A DNA stretch of 64,000 bases from Siphonodentalium dalli (lineage: Eukaryota > Mollusca > Scaphopoda > Gadilida > Siphonodentaliidae). Of this stretch, positions 11,519 to 23,137 are shown piece by piece. A program made the position numbers and the translations under genes. The DNA is taken from the NCBI GenBank assembly GCA_032622095.1, contig CP136063.1, positions 30,382,987 through 30,446,986 on the forward strand, written 5' to 3'. Numbering within the stretch: the first letter of the stretch is position 1; every line of letters starts with the position of its first letter. The notes beneath the pieces were generated by a model. That model saw nothing but the letters and a program-made list of their open reading frames with translations. It did not search any database and was not told the origin of the DNA.

Positions 11519-12194
11519 TTGGTTAATTCTGTTATTCGTGGTCGCATTTTGTTACAAATAACCATAGCGAGCGCCACGTATGATTAAATGTTGTGTTAGA
11601 TTTAATGTAACATACACAATTCCCGTATTCTTTTCCCAAAGATGATAGCCATACAGCCATCCGCCTTAAATCATTGATATTTATTGTGAAATAATTTGCA
11701 CGCCATGCCACATATTTCTAAGAACAAATTTTACTTGAGCGCGAATAAATGTAAAATGTGTCGATCCTCTCACTCGTGGGTACCAATCTTCTCATTTTAA
11801 TAGAAATGACCAATGTTAGGTCCTAGTATTGCAAATATATACTTACTATTAGAACAATATACATGAGATCCAAGGTACCAAATTTGGTATGTTGTTTACG
11901 ACACCAAAATACAGATCTTTCTTGTCCGAGCAAATATATCAACCATACTTTGTCGGTTCGAATTTATCATGGTGGTGGTATGTCAGCACCGCCGGTGCAA
12001 TCTCTTATTTGCAATTGATTTTGATACATCAAAGTTTTTGGCAGGATATTTTCAAACCAGTGGAATAAGATACATACAAATGACCCATTAAAGCACCAGC
12101 CAAATATGCATATTACTTGGTGTATTTAAGACTTACGAATAAATCACCGATTTGACTCGGAAAATTGTTATATGTATCATTTTACCATCATCTA
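11519..12194 (+). other. duplicated intergenic DNA shared with 62325-63003
   Basis: Collinear with the region downstream of zinc-finger copy C, and in part with 38820-38964 and 40125-40282 in unit B. The shared block contains TGTAACATACACAATTCCCG and GTGAAATAATTTGCACG. No gene is visible. Confidence 0.6.
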
Positions 12195-12704
12195 TTAAAG
12201 GTACTCAATCCGATTAAGCACCCCTAACTTTCTTTTTCTTTGGCTCTTGACGTTTATAATTTTCTCGAGATGTGTACTAATAATTGCCACAGAAACACTT
12301 GTTCAGACGGACGAAGATGGATAACTCTGGTTGGTTGGTTAGGGTTTATCGTCGTTCTAGTCGCACACGACACACACACGACGTTGTCAATTTTACGGGT
12401 GGAGGAAAGACCACGCAGAGGCTTAATTTCACCGGGAAATCTCCCCACTGCGTGTAGAAACCACCGACCCCCGGAAGGCAACTGACAAACTTGCTCAGAT
12501 ACACGATTCCGGTTACCCTCCCTATGACGGGGTTCGAACCAGCTTCTACAGCGCTGGACGGTATGTGACGGTGCAAACCACCTGGCACTCTATCGACTGG
12601 ACCATCGGGGGCCCCCGTATAACTCTGAACTCAAGTGGTAATAATAACGCAATTTTTACCGAGAACATTCTTTTGATGGCGTGTTCTGGGCCACAAACAA
12701 TAGA
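12195..12704. mobile_element. family C element, interrupted by a SINE, 3' end lost
   Basis: It begins TTAAAGGTACTCAATCCGAT, the family C tip seen complete at 52290-52744. Its body matches 63130-63290 apart from the SINE at 12330-12618. After about 12700 it runs into a family D tip (ACAAAGAGATAATCC, ending TTAA) and then a family T1 fragment, so several elements are nested or truncated here. Confidence 0.65.
12330..12618 (-). mobile_element. tRNA-derived SINE (289 bp) with 9-bp TSD
   Basis: On the minus strand the element begins GC-rich and carries a pol III A box (TGGTCCAGTCG, 12594-12604) and a B box (GTTCGAACC, 12531-12539). It ends in AACC repeats. It is flanked by ATAACTCTG at 12321-12329 and 12619-12627. 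The same site without the SINE is present at 63200-63208, confirming both ends. SINEs are copied in trans by a LINE reverse transcriptase; the AACC tail hints at the partner's 3' end. Confidence 0.92.
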
Positions 12705-12729
12705 GATACAAAGAGATAATCCTGCTTTA

Positions 12730-12887
12730 ACAACGACAATTTGTATTTTTGCATTCCGGTAAATTTGTCATCGTAACACTACCTCGTACTCAACAGACTT
12801 TCAAATAATGAAAAACTTGTTACCTTATTCTCCGACTCGGAGACTATAGAAACCAACAACAACATTTGGCGTACAGTACCCCTTTAA
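12730..12887. mobile_element. family T1 right-end fragment
   Basis: About 155 bp nearly identical to 5930-6086, ending GGCGTACAGTACCCCT and TTAA at 12884-12887. Only the right half of the element is present. Confidence 0.8.
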
Positions 12888-13366
12888 ATTAAAGACTTTA
12901 AAAAGCCTGACGAAGATCGTTTGTGATTATATAAATATAAATTTATTTAACTTTTAGGGAAATATGTTAGCTACTCAGAGAAATAATGTGAAGGTGGTAA
13001 AATATGTAATATTATCAATATTTTATTAGATCAGAATTATTAGGAATATTTATTATTAACAATCTTTTTAACAATAATTACTAAACCATCATTTGTTAAT
13101 CTACACTGCACGCAAATCTTTGCGCCCCTCTTCCACTTAATTTCTATCTGCTGCCTTACCTCTTTTAACTTTAGCCCAATCCCACCGTGAGTACTTCTCA
13201 TTCACGTTTGCCGCCATTGATATAGTTAGTTTTCTCATATAAACACAATAGAGCGTTTTTTTTTGTTATCGCAGTGCTGTAAATAGTTATAATTGTTGGA
13301 AGTCTCCATGTTGGAGCATTAATGGTATTTCTACTTTTTTTAGCTATGGAGCTATAGTCATCACTC
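12888..13366. other. no gene recognised
   Basis: AT-rich sequence without a usable frame, terminal repeat or tandem structure. Confidence 0.4.
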
Positions 13367-13408
13367 CTCGTCCGTCCGTCTGCCCGTCCGTCCGTTTGTC
13401 CGTCCGTC
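13367..13408. repeat. CCGT-rich microsatellite
   Basis: An imperfect run of CCGTCCGTC words. It marks the left edge of the diverged repeat array that follows. Confidence 0.8.
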
Positions 13409-13429
13409 AACTTTTTAAAAAACATCTTC

Positions 13430-14130
13430 TCCTCTGAAACCATCATACCGAATTGGTTCATATTTGGTGTGGATGTTTCCTAGGTGACTCTCATTCAGAT
13501 TTGTTCAAATGAGGTCACTGGGTCAAATAGTTGCGAAACTAGGGCCATAACTCTATTTCTCCACAGTAATTCTTACAACAACTTCTTGTCCATAACCATT
13601 GTGCCGATTTAGCTAATATTTGGTATGGAGGGTCCTTGGGTGACTGGTGTTCAGATTTGTTCAAATGAGGTCACCCGGTCAATTAGTTGAGAAACCAGGG
13701 CCATAACTCATAGTAATTCTTACAATGACTTCTTCTACAAAAATATTGGGCCGATTTAGCTTATAATTGGTAATGAGGGACCTTGGGTGACTGGGAATCA
13801 GATTTGTTCAAATTGGGTCACTGGGTCAATTAAGGGCAGAGCCAGGGGACATAACTCTAAAAACCAAAAAATTACATTTTTGCATTTTGATCATATTTGG
13901 TGTTTTGGTGTGGATGTTCCCTAGGTGACTGTCATTCAGATTTGTTCAAATGAGGTCACTGTGTCAAACAGTTGCGAAACCAGGGCCATAACTATATTCC
14001 TCCTTGGTAATTCTTATAACGACTTCTTGTCTAGAACCATTGTGCCGATTTAGTTTATATTTGGTATGTGGGGTCATTGAATGACTGGGGTTCAGATTTG
14101 TTCAAATAGGGGTGGAGCCAGGGCCAAAAT
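13430..14130 (+). repeat. diverged tandem repeat, period about 140-165 bp
   Basis: Units share CAGATTTGTTCAAATGAGGT (near 13495, 13650, 13938), GGGTCAA, AGGGCCATAACTC, and GTGCCGATTTAGCTTATATT. Similar units continue at 15770-16380 after the block at 14130-15770. No protein is encoded. Confidence 0.8.
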
Positions 14131-14194
14131 TCCCCAAAAAATAATAAAAAATTCAGGAACTTTAAGATCAATTTAACATTAAAAAAAATTATTA

Positions 14195-14368
14195 CCCCCC
14201 CCCCCACATCACCCAGAACCCCACCCTGCCCCTAACCAACAGCATTCCACCCTATCTCATCTCCTAACTCACAGGTAAATAAAGTATTTTTTATTTAAAT
14301 AAATTAAAAAACATTTAATTAAAATTTTGAAGAACTTGTGACATTACATCTTTGTGGGGGGGGGGGGG
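14195..14368. repeat. homopolymer C and G tracts
   Basis: There are 11 C at 14195-14205 and 13 G at 14356-14368, with C-rich DNA between them at 14206-14260. Such runs are prone to length error in sequencing. Confidence 0.85.
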
Positions 14369-14700
14369 TAGAGTAGGTACCTCTGAAATCAGGGGTTTGG
14401 GAGAAAAGATGAACAGACAGATTACAGAAATGTTAAGTAAATTCCTTATAATACTAGTATCTGTGCATTCCAATTACAAGGGCACTCTGCTTATGTAGCT
14501 ATAGGCAGAATCCCCAGGGAGTGTATTCATGTCAATCATAATTAAAATGAGATTAATGGTGTTATCAATGAAGCACCCTTGTTGTTTACATTATCACTCA
14601 GTGGTCATTAAAATCAGATTAATTTCATTTTCTCCAAGAGTGTCTGTAGAATAAGGTTCCCAGAGGGTGAATTTATGGGAAGTATCTAGCGTCTCAAGAT
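14369..14700. other. no gene recognised; lead-in to the 14.7-kb tandem repeat
   Basis: Contains words of the next repeat (CCCAGAGGGTGAATTTA near 14660) but not a full unit, and no coding frame. Confidence 0.4.
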
Positions 14701-15770
14701 CTCATTCTGCTTATGCCTCATCTTCTGGGAAGTATCTATAGTATCAAATTTACATTGTTGTTAGTTAAATTTCCCTTCTAGGAAGTTTCTGTATCCCTTA
14801 ATTTGCAGAAGATAAAATTCATGATTGAGGTTCCCAATGGGTGAACATCACCAATTTCAACTGGGGAACTTCAATCTTATTCTAGGTCTTCCATAGCAGT
14901 TGAGGGCCTTATCAGAATGAGGTCCCCAGAGGGTAAATTTTGTGATACTAACCCGCTGTGCAGGATAGCGTCACTAAATTCACCCTCTGGGGACCTCATT
15001 CTGCAAATAACAGACAGACTATTTCAAGGCTTGATTGTATAATACAGTGTGTTGCTTGAGGCCAGACATGCACAATGTTGGAACAGACATGCTTTTAATG
15101 ATGCTATCCCACACAGCGGGCTAGCATCACCATATTCACCATTTGGAAACCTCATTCTGCTTAGGCCTCATCTTCTGGGTAGTATCTATAGTATCAAATT
15201 TACATTGTTGTTAGTTAAATTTCCCTTCTAGGAAGTTTCTATATCCCCTAATTTCAGAGGATAAAATTCATAATTGAGGGGCCCAATGGGTGAACATCAC
15301 CAACTTCAACTGGGGAAATTCAATTTTATTCTAGGTCTTCCATAGCAGTTGAGGGCCTTATCAGAATGAGGTCCCCAGAGGGTGAATTTAGCGTCACTAA
15401 ATTCACCCCCTGGGGACCTCATTCTGCAAATGACAGACACACTATCACACTATTTCAAGGCTTGTTGTATAATACATTGTGTTGCTTGAGGCCAGGCATG
15501 CACAATGTAGGAACAGACACGCTTTTTGTGATGCTATCCCGCACAGCAGGCTAGCATCGCCAAATTTACCCTCTGGCGACCTCATTCTGCTTAGGCCTCA
15601 TCTTCTGGGAAGTATCTATAGTATCAAATTTACATGGTTGTTAGTTAAATTTTCCTTCTAGGAATTTTCTATATCCCCTAATTTGTAGAAGATAAAATTC
15701 ATAAATGAGATGCCCAATGGGTGAATATCACCAACTTCAACTGGGGAACTTAATTTTTATCCTTATCAGA
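14701..15770 (+). repeat. tandem repeat, period about 430-450 bp, 2.5 copies
   Basis: Units begin CTCATTCTGCTTAGGCCTCA at 14701, 15151 and 15581; the third stops near 15770. Each unit holds an internal inverted pair: GAATGAGGTCCCCAGAGGGT and its complement about 60 bp later. The block interrupts the 150-bp repeat array, so it may be a tandemly duplicated mobile element. Confidence 0.85.
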
Positions 15771-16380
15771 ATTGTGAAAATGGTATCACAAAGTCAAATA
15801 AGGGCAGAGCAAGAGACTTAACTACATAGTAATTCTTAAAATATGTTTGCAAGAACTAGTTGGCTTATATAGAATCGAATGTTCTTCTTGACTGCAATTC
15901 AGATTTTGTTAATGGGGTCACCTGTTCAAATAGGGGCCAAGCGAAGGACAGTTTCCCTCTTAATATGCTTCCTTCACAAGGACCATCAGGTCTATTTGAC
16001 TGATATTTATGATATGTATGAAGGGTTCTTTGGTGCCTGGGATTCAAATTTATTCAGATGGGGTCACCAGGTTAAATAGGGTGGGACCAGGGACATAACT
16101 ATATGTCTCTATAGTAATTCTTAAAATGTCTTCTCAAGATAGTTTGGACTATTTAGCTTACATATAGTATGGAGGAATTAGGAGGATCCTTTAGTGACTG
16201 AGATTCAGATTTGTTAAAATGAGGTCAACCTGTCAAGAAATGGCAGGCTATGGGGAGTTAACACTTTTGTGTCTAATAAAATCATCGAAATACCAAATTC
16301 ATTAAAACATCTACCTTGGAACCACCTGACTGATTGGTCTGATATACATGTAATGTGTTTAGGTCCATGGATAATTGTGC
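15771..16380 (+). repeat. continuation of the 140-165-bp diverged repeat
   Basis: Three to four decayed units with ATTCAGATTTTGTTAATGGG-like and GTAATTCTTAAAATG blocks, matching 13430-14130. Confidence 0.65.
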
Positions 16381-17878
16381 TTCAAACATGTTTAAATGGT
16401 TTTAGAAAAAGGCGCTTGTGAGATTGGAAATTTCCAACAATTGAGAAAGTTTGAGGTGTCGGTTGTGAAATTCCAACCTAAGACTTGGGAGTCTGGATCC
16501 CGGTCGGGAGGGGACTTGTTGAGCTGGAGGAGGGGGGTGATCAGTAGTGTACAGTTGGCAATTTCAAGGTGGATTTTTACCAAGCTACATACTTGAAGTC
16601 TCTCTAGCCACATATCCTGTTTAAATCTACTTCTTTTAAAGTGATTATGAAAAGTTCTGACTGTTTTGGTCTCCAGAGTTCCAGTCTTATCAGTCTTTGC
16701 AGTCCGGTGAGCGACCCCACAGTCATTGACTGTCTTGTATATATTCATACCCTAGTTCTATATTATATAGTATATACACATTCTAGATTAGGTATCATCT
16801 ATCTTTCTAGGGTCTAGTTTCCAGACTTCACATGTAGGTTATTCAACATGATATTCGTCGGATCCATAGATGTTATCCTATATTACATGTCGCAATGTGA
16901 TTCATCACCATCGATGTATTGTATCGTGCTGTATGTTATTTTGAGAGAGAAGAGAACATTGTAATGAAAACAACTTTTCTTATTCTGCACCCCAACCAGC
17001 CCACCTGCAACTTTCAGGAGTAAAGTGAAATATATGGCTTTAAGTCTTATAGTCTATATGTAGACTGCTAGCTGGAAATATAATAGACACAGGGCTATAA
17101 TGAGCTACGTAAAAGTTAAAGGGCATATGTCGACATTACCGACATTCATATGGCATTAGCAGATTGCTGCATCCAGTAGAATGGTACTATTATAGTATCA
17201 CACTGTGTTCATGAGTGAGCCACTTAAAGGTGCAGCACCTACTGCATGCTAAAACTATAGTTTAAACAGTTTATATGTTGGCATATATCTACACGTACAT
17301 GTACATCCAAGTTATAAATTTATCTATCCCTATTTAAAAAAAAAAATAAGCTATATGTATAACACCAGCTACATGTACCTATCGCATTAATTTTCAGTTG
17401 TCCATGTCATGTAACAAATAAGCATATTTTAAACAGGTAGGGCCTACATGGATATATCATTTCATCATTCATTTGTAAGACAGTTTCTCTAACTGGGACC
17501 CACTTATAATTCCATGCAAGACTATAAATATTTTAGCAAATAATTTAATATTAAGAAGTCCATATCCATGGTACCACATTCTGACATTAATTATACAGTA
17601 CTATAGTAAGTGTTGGCAGTGGGTTAAGAAGGGGCAACTTGATGCACTGGAGAATATTTTTATATTCCATATACTCTTGACAAATATTTCAAGAAACTGG
17701 ATTTGAATTCATAATTTGATGACACTCTGTTGAGACACTTCTGACAGATGGAAGCAGGCGCCGGTAAAACAGATGCCCGAACAAAGATGTTAATTTCCGT
17801 CGCACGTCTTCTTTCATACATTTAGTTTTGTTCAACTTAAACATCGTGATTTGTCTGTCAAGCAGGCAAAACACACGG
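16381..17878. other. no gene recognised
   Basis: Frames of up to 118 codons occur (16392-16748, minus), but they lack recognisable motifs. No repeat ends are seen. Confidence 0.4.
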
Positions 17879-18133
17879 CGCCACGATAAAGGATATTGTT
17901 GGTAATATATAATTAGAGAAGCTGGTTCAATCGAAACGTTTTATATAAGACAATGACAAGATAATAAACCAAAGCACATGCGAACGCAGTAGGTGTTCGA
18001 TTGAGAAACCGAGTTAACACAGTAGGTGTTCGATTGGGAATCCAAGGAAACACAGTAGGTGTTCGATCGGGAATCTCTATACCGGACGTACCGTAACTAC
18101 GCCGAACAAGTAATGCGAACCAATGTTATGGCG
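17879..18133 (-). repeat. 3' LTR of the 5.5-kb element (255 bp)
   Basis: By eye identical to 23138-23392. The ends are CGCCA...TGGCG rather than TG...CA. Inside are three tandem copies of a 33-bp unit containing CAGTAGGTGTTCGAT, starting near 17985. Confidence 0.9.
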
Positions 18134-18136
18134 CAG

Positions 18137-18149
18137 CCTCTTTTCTCTT
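18137..18149 (-). other. polypurine tract of the 5.5-kb element
   Basis: On the minus strand the sequence reads AAGAGAAAAGAGG, a few bases upstream of the 3' LTR, as expected for plus-strand priming. Confidence 0.75.
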
Positions 18150-18183
18150 ATAAAGGAACTTTAAAACAAATTAATTACACAAA

Positions 18184-19251
18184 TTAAACATCTTCCTCGC
18201 TGAGGACATAGTCTGACAAATATCTCGGTGGATGTTTCTCGCGAGTTGATCTTCTGGGACTACTAGTACTCTCTGTGTCTTCACACATAGAAATTTCACT
18301 TGGTATTGTTTGTGGAACTGGTGGTGGACATACTGATACAGCACTGTCTGATTCATGACACAAGTTTTCACCATCTTCATCTGGAATGCAAGTCAGAGTA
18401 TGTTTAGGAGTGTTATTGTTAAGATTGATGTCGGTGGGAACTTTGTAACACTCGCTACGTTTTAAGCGATAGGAAGAGTTCCGAAGTTGAGATCCAACAA
18501 ATTTCTTCAAGTTACACCATGAACCGTCTATGCTTGTTACTAAATACCGGTCACGGGGTTTGTGCTTGTCTCTATCTGAATATATATAAACAAGGTCACC
18601 AATCTTCATATTTGTATCAACAGGAAGTTTCCCAGATGGTGATTTTGAAATCTCACTAGCAGGATGATTCAACGATCTTTGAGCACTCTGTTGAGAAATT
18701 AAGTCACAGTCTTTAATGGGTAACTGTTCACCGGTATACTGATCACGTTGGGTCCACATTTCATTTGCCGAAAGTCCGCGTGTCCGAATTCGTGAATTCA
18801 ACTGAGAAATTGCCACTGCAAGATTAACAGAAGTGAGAATGTCAGACCGGTTATATTGACGGGCAAGCTCATTTTCTACTTCTTGTACAGCCCTTTCAGC
18901 AAAAGGATTTTTGTTACAGTTCTTTGTCCTTCCGAGCTCGATAGCTACGAGATGGCTTTTTAAGAGACTGTCCTTGCATATAGCTTGAAAGCCAGGTGCT
19001 GGATCAGTACGCACAATAGTTAATGGACCTCCAGAGGGTTTTAATTTCAGACACAACTGTAACAAGGCATTGCGCAAAGTTTCTCCACGCTCATTGTCAA
19101 TAATAATTGCATCTGTGTATGAAGTAACACATTCTCGAATTACGAAAATGAATTGTTTATTTCTTCTGAAGACGTCAGCAGCGAATGTAGAACCAATAAT
19201 ATCAGGTGGGGGCTCCTCTGAACTTTGTTTCTGTAAAGTTTTTGGTACGGA
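18184..19251 (-). pseudogene. integrase catalytic core and C-terminus of the 5.5-kb element (frame-shifted)
   Basis: This frame carries the DDE core: an Asp in FAADV, an Asp in RTDPAPGF, and a Glu in NPFAERAVQEVENEL. A DLVYIYSDRD C-terminal domain and a basic RRSTREKHPPRYL tail follow, with a stop at 18184-18186. It lies in the -1 frame relative to the main gag-pol frame. The switch falls within a few codons of the integrase zinc-binding CHAC motif, at a TC dinucleotide run (19255-19262). A 2-bp length change in that run would account for it. It is therefore better read as a mutation than as programmed frameshifting, which rarely falls inside integrase. Confidence 0.85.
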
Positions 19252-22200
19252 TCGGAGAGAGATGCACATGCGTGGCACTGGGCAGACACAGTTTCGATAA
19301 TATTGTCCATATCCAAAGCAAAGAAGTACCGATGTAATACCATTTTCAGCTGGTGAGCAGAAGGATGGCTTAGCTTGATATGGAGAGCAGTAGCCACACC
19401 GTCTATAAGATTGCGAGGAATAACAATACGTTCTCGGTCATGAGTTAGAGCCTGTTCGTGCTTCACGACAAGAAGACCATCTTTTGCAACTGTGACAGAG
19501 TTCAGATACCGCTTGATGTCTCGAATGTTAGTCACTTTCTTGGAAGGTCGGGTTCCCTGTGTCAAGTGAGAATGAGTACGTCGAAGGTCATAGCATTCAG
19601 ACTGAGCCTGTAACCATGTAGACCTATTCACAAAGGGAAATCTCACATCCCCAGAAAGCACATCCTGTACACTTGTTTGACGAACAACAGAATCGGCGGT
19701 TTGTTGTATGAATAAACATATGCGGCACTCAGGATTGAAACACTCTGGTGCATTTCTGCTAGCGAAATCGGACATCAAATTCACACTACCAGGTAAATGG
19801 CGAACTGATACCTGGTATCTACTGACGACTGACAGAAATGTCGACACACGCGGGCTTGCAGAAAATTCACCTCTACACAACTTCTCAAAAGCCTGTACGC
19901 ATGGCTTGCTATCGGTGAGTAAACATGTTGGATCACAAGACTGAATGATGAATGCACTGAAATGCTTTATGGCTGCCGCGATACTTAATGCTTCAATTTC
20001 ACAAGGCAGCCATCGAATTTGTTGACTTCGCACTTTAGCACTGAAGAAGCCAGCCAACATCAACTTTTTGTTGCGAAGCACATATAACGTAGCACCAATA
20101 CCATTTTGCTTCACTGAACCATCGGTCACGATCCATAAAGAGTCATCTGCTCTTGGAAGCACAATTGACTGACAAGTAGACAAATGCTTTTGTGCTACTT
20201 TGAATGAAGAACACTGGTCGTCTGACCACTTTATACACTCCTGAGAAGCTCGACCGGCAATCATCGCATCAAGTGGAGCAAGAATACGAGAACACTGAGG
20301 AATCACACGCGATAGGACTTTATATGCTCCTATGAATGACTTCAAACCTTTCACTGTGGATGGAGGCACACATGTAGTAAGCGTAGTGACACGATGTGGG
20401 CTAGCACTGAGTGAACCATTTGACCATATCCAACCGAGAATCGATGCACGTTGAGGCACAATTACTGTCTTAGCGGCAGACAGTCGCAAATCTGACTTGC
20501 TGAATGCTTGAAGAACACGGCTCCAATTCAAAAGTAGTTCCTCCAGAGAATTTCCACCACAATAGAGATCATCAGCAAGCTTAACCACCACGCCTTCCAT
20601 GAGTAGGTCACCGAGTACACGTGAAAGAAGCTCTTCAAGCGCTGTTTCGGATCCTGGCATCCCCATGGCTGACCGCATATACACTCGCACTCCGCGATAT
20701 GGTGTTACTACTCCACAGTACTTTGTAGACTCTCGAGATAGCGGAATTTGATAAAACGAGCTTGTAAGGTCTGATACAGCAATATATTTCCATTGGCCGA
20801 TAATGCGTAGTGTTGAATCAACATCAGGCATCATGGATGGCGGAGGTTTGCTGTAGCGGCCGACATCAGCGAATGCTGTCACCAGTCTGTAATTACCATT
20901 CGGCTTTTTCACCAGGAAAGATGGATTAAGGTATTCAGCTACGACACCTGCATCTTCTGGACGTTGAAAAACACCACGCTCTTCAAGCTCATCAAACTTT
21001 TGTTGAAGTTCAACGAGTTTGTCTCGCGAGTATTGCGGCACATGACCTTTTCTTTGAGGAGGCTGAACAGGGCCCATGTTGACGACTGCTTGAAATGGAC
21101 CACAGGAACCGTTATAACCAGGATAGGCAGGGTCAAATACATGATCATAATCAGAAAGTACATCCAGGAACTTCTGTTTGATCTGCGGCGAAAGAATGTT
21201 GTCAGGATCCAATTGTACGGCATCAGAATGGTTTTTGTTGGTAGAAATGACATTATTACCGGTAGATGTAGGTACTGAAGTGCCGATAGGTGAAGGTGTC
21301 ATTATATTTAAGACCTGGCATATGTGTGAGCTTTTGTGGATAGTCTTTGCTTCAGGTGTGTTGTTTACAATTCTGATAGTTCCACCTACACTGCATATCA
21401 CATCTGGTGGAGGCCAGATTTCATCAGGTTCTGGGCACTTCTGCAGGTCGGGGCGAGGTTCAACAGCGACTGTGGAATCGGCATCTATGTCATCAGGCAA
21501 TTGTAATTCAACAAACTCTCCTGGCCAAACTGTTGTTGTTGTTGGGGGACCACGCACCACGTAGGCTTCGGCACGTCGAACACGATGTGGACCCGACATA
21601 CGAGGAGGTGATCCATAGACAAATATAGTCCCATCTCCAATAATAACTTCATTTCTGGCTGGTCTAACCATTATGTCATTAACGTTCATAAACGGAACAC
21701 CGGCAAGAATGTCCACATCCAATTGGTCTACAACCAATGCTTCAAGACTGAAGGTATGGTTATCTCGAGTCAACTGTAGACGAGTTTCTCCAGTAACAGT
21801 TAGTGGGCTGCTACCGTCTGCCTGAATTGCTGATTGGCAAGATTTCGTCACTTTGAGACCTAACTGGTGAGCAACTGAAGATTTCAGCATATTAGTTTCA
21901 GCCCCCGAGTCGATGATGATGGAAACTGGGTGATGCTTGTAGTAGGCAGCCAGGAAAGGTGATTTTCGCACTTGCACTCGTCTGGTTGGAATAGTAGGAG
22001 TATTCTTGACAGTTTCACAACTGTTGTCCAATCCAGTGTTCTGTATTTGCTGACAAATTTCTTCATCATTAAAGTTATCATCAGTGATCAGGACGGACCG
22101 AGCTCTGGTCATGAACTTTTTGTCGCGTGCAGGTAGGTGAGGACACATACTCAGGAAGTGACTGAAATCAGGTCGACCAGCCTGTTGACAAAGCGGGCAG

Positions 22201-22760
22201 CATTTTTGTCTGTTACCCGATGCTGCTTGTGGGAAGACTTTTGGAGAAGCTTTCCGGTCATAGTTAGTGGTAAATGCACGCATAACTTTTGTTTCTTCTG
22301 CAGAAATGACTTCATCTATGAGAGAATCCAACGCCATCGAAATTTCGGGTTTTATTGTAGCAAGCGAGCGAGAGCGTAATTCTGTACCATAACGTTGTTT
22401 TATCAACTTAGGTAAGTCCTTGTGTAACAGTTGCAGCCATATCAGAACAATGAGGTTGTCAAGTGTCGGCGAGAGCTCTTCATCTTCATCGGGTTGAGCA
22501 CCATGGTGTGATATGCCACCATCCCGTTTCATTAGACTGTCGTCGATGAAAGCCGATAATCGTTGGAACAAGTCTTCTGGGCGTTCATCGGGGAGATGCT
22601 TGATGTTTGCGAAGTCGATGAAGTGACTGCCTGTTGACTGAAAGCCAAAATGTTGACGGATTGCCTGCCAGACGCTTTCAAGCGATGTCGAGTTTTTCAA
22701 AATGGTGTTGCGTGAAATTATTGGGCAGAAGTTGGCGATTTGACCCAGCAGCAATTCCAA
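19140..22760 (-). pseudogene. gag-pol of the 5.5-kb element: Gag C-part, protease, RT, RNase H, integrase N-part
   Basis: This is the long open stretch following the in-frame TAA at 22761-22763. Residue numbers count from 22760. A capsid-like region (residues 1-160) is followed by a CPLC...HFLSMC zinc knuckle (188-206), retropepsin DSGA (284-287), and an RT whose catalytic box reads LADD (728-731) instead of the usual YxDD of Gypsy RTs. RNase H follows with TDGS and LLTDSKP motifs (879-952), then the integrase HHCC region (H1127 to C1165). After that the frame runs into nonsense and stops at 19140-19142. Length and order fit a single-ORF gag-pol of this kind. Confidence 0.9.
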
Positions 22761-23000
22761 TTATGTGACCTTTTGTGCAGCTGTTCGACGAGTGGCTGCT
22801 GCTATGGCATCACCATCATTAGTAAACCCACGAGAAGGATCGGCACGTGTCTTCTTACCCCATTTCACACCATCAACCAAAAAGGTTGCAAAATTTGCAT
22901 CTAATGACAATGTATAGTGGATGTTAGCTTTCCAACTTTCGAAGGAAGTCACGCTTTCGTCTTTTGTTAGGCACCATTGTTTCGGCGCACGACATGCCAT
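22761..23000 (-). pseudogene. N-terminal Gag segment of the 5.5-kb element, ending at an in-frame stop
   Basis: The first ATG in frame is at 22998-23000 (MACRAPKQW...). About 80 residues lead to a TAA at 22761-22763. The same frame is open directly beyond the stop and continues as Gag, so the TAA is a nonsense change inside Gag, not a gag/pol boundary. Readthrough is possible but unusual so early in Gag. Confidence 0.8.
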
Positions 23001-23119
23001 TGTCCTTGATCGATTTTGCACGACACCGTTTAGTCGGGAACCACTTCGAACGTGAAAACGATTAACTCTTCAAGATTAAATAAAACCACGTGTAGCCGGC
23101 GTAAATTCCGCGTGTGAGT

Positions 23120-23137
23120 CCGTTGAAGCTGCCACCA
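23120..23137 (-). other. primer binding site of the 5.5-kb element
   Basis: On the minus strand TGGTGGCAGCTTCAACGG begins directly after the 5' LTR. TGG pairs with a tRNA CCA end. Which tRNA matches GGCAGC needs a tRNA library. Confidence 0.7.

Noticed and set aside
12531-12604. Functional tRNA gene on the minus strand
   Set aside because: A and B boxes are present, but there is no cloverleaf with acceptor stem; it is the head of a 289-bp SINE with target duplication.
19240-19270. Programmed -1 frameshift in integrase
   Set aside because: No slippery heptamer; a TC dinucleotide run and position inside the zinc-binding domain point to an indel.
20964-21564. Plus-strand frames within the 5.5-kb element
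   Set aside because: Antisense shadows of gag-pol without motifs or ATG context.
22740-22780. Gag/Pol stop-codon readthrough site in the 5.5-kb element
   Set aside because: The TAA lies about 80 residues into Gag, far from the protease, so a nonsense mutation is more likely.
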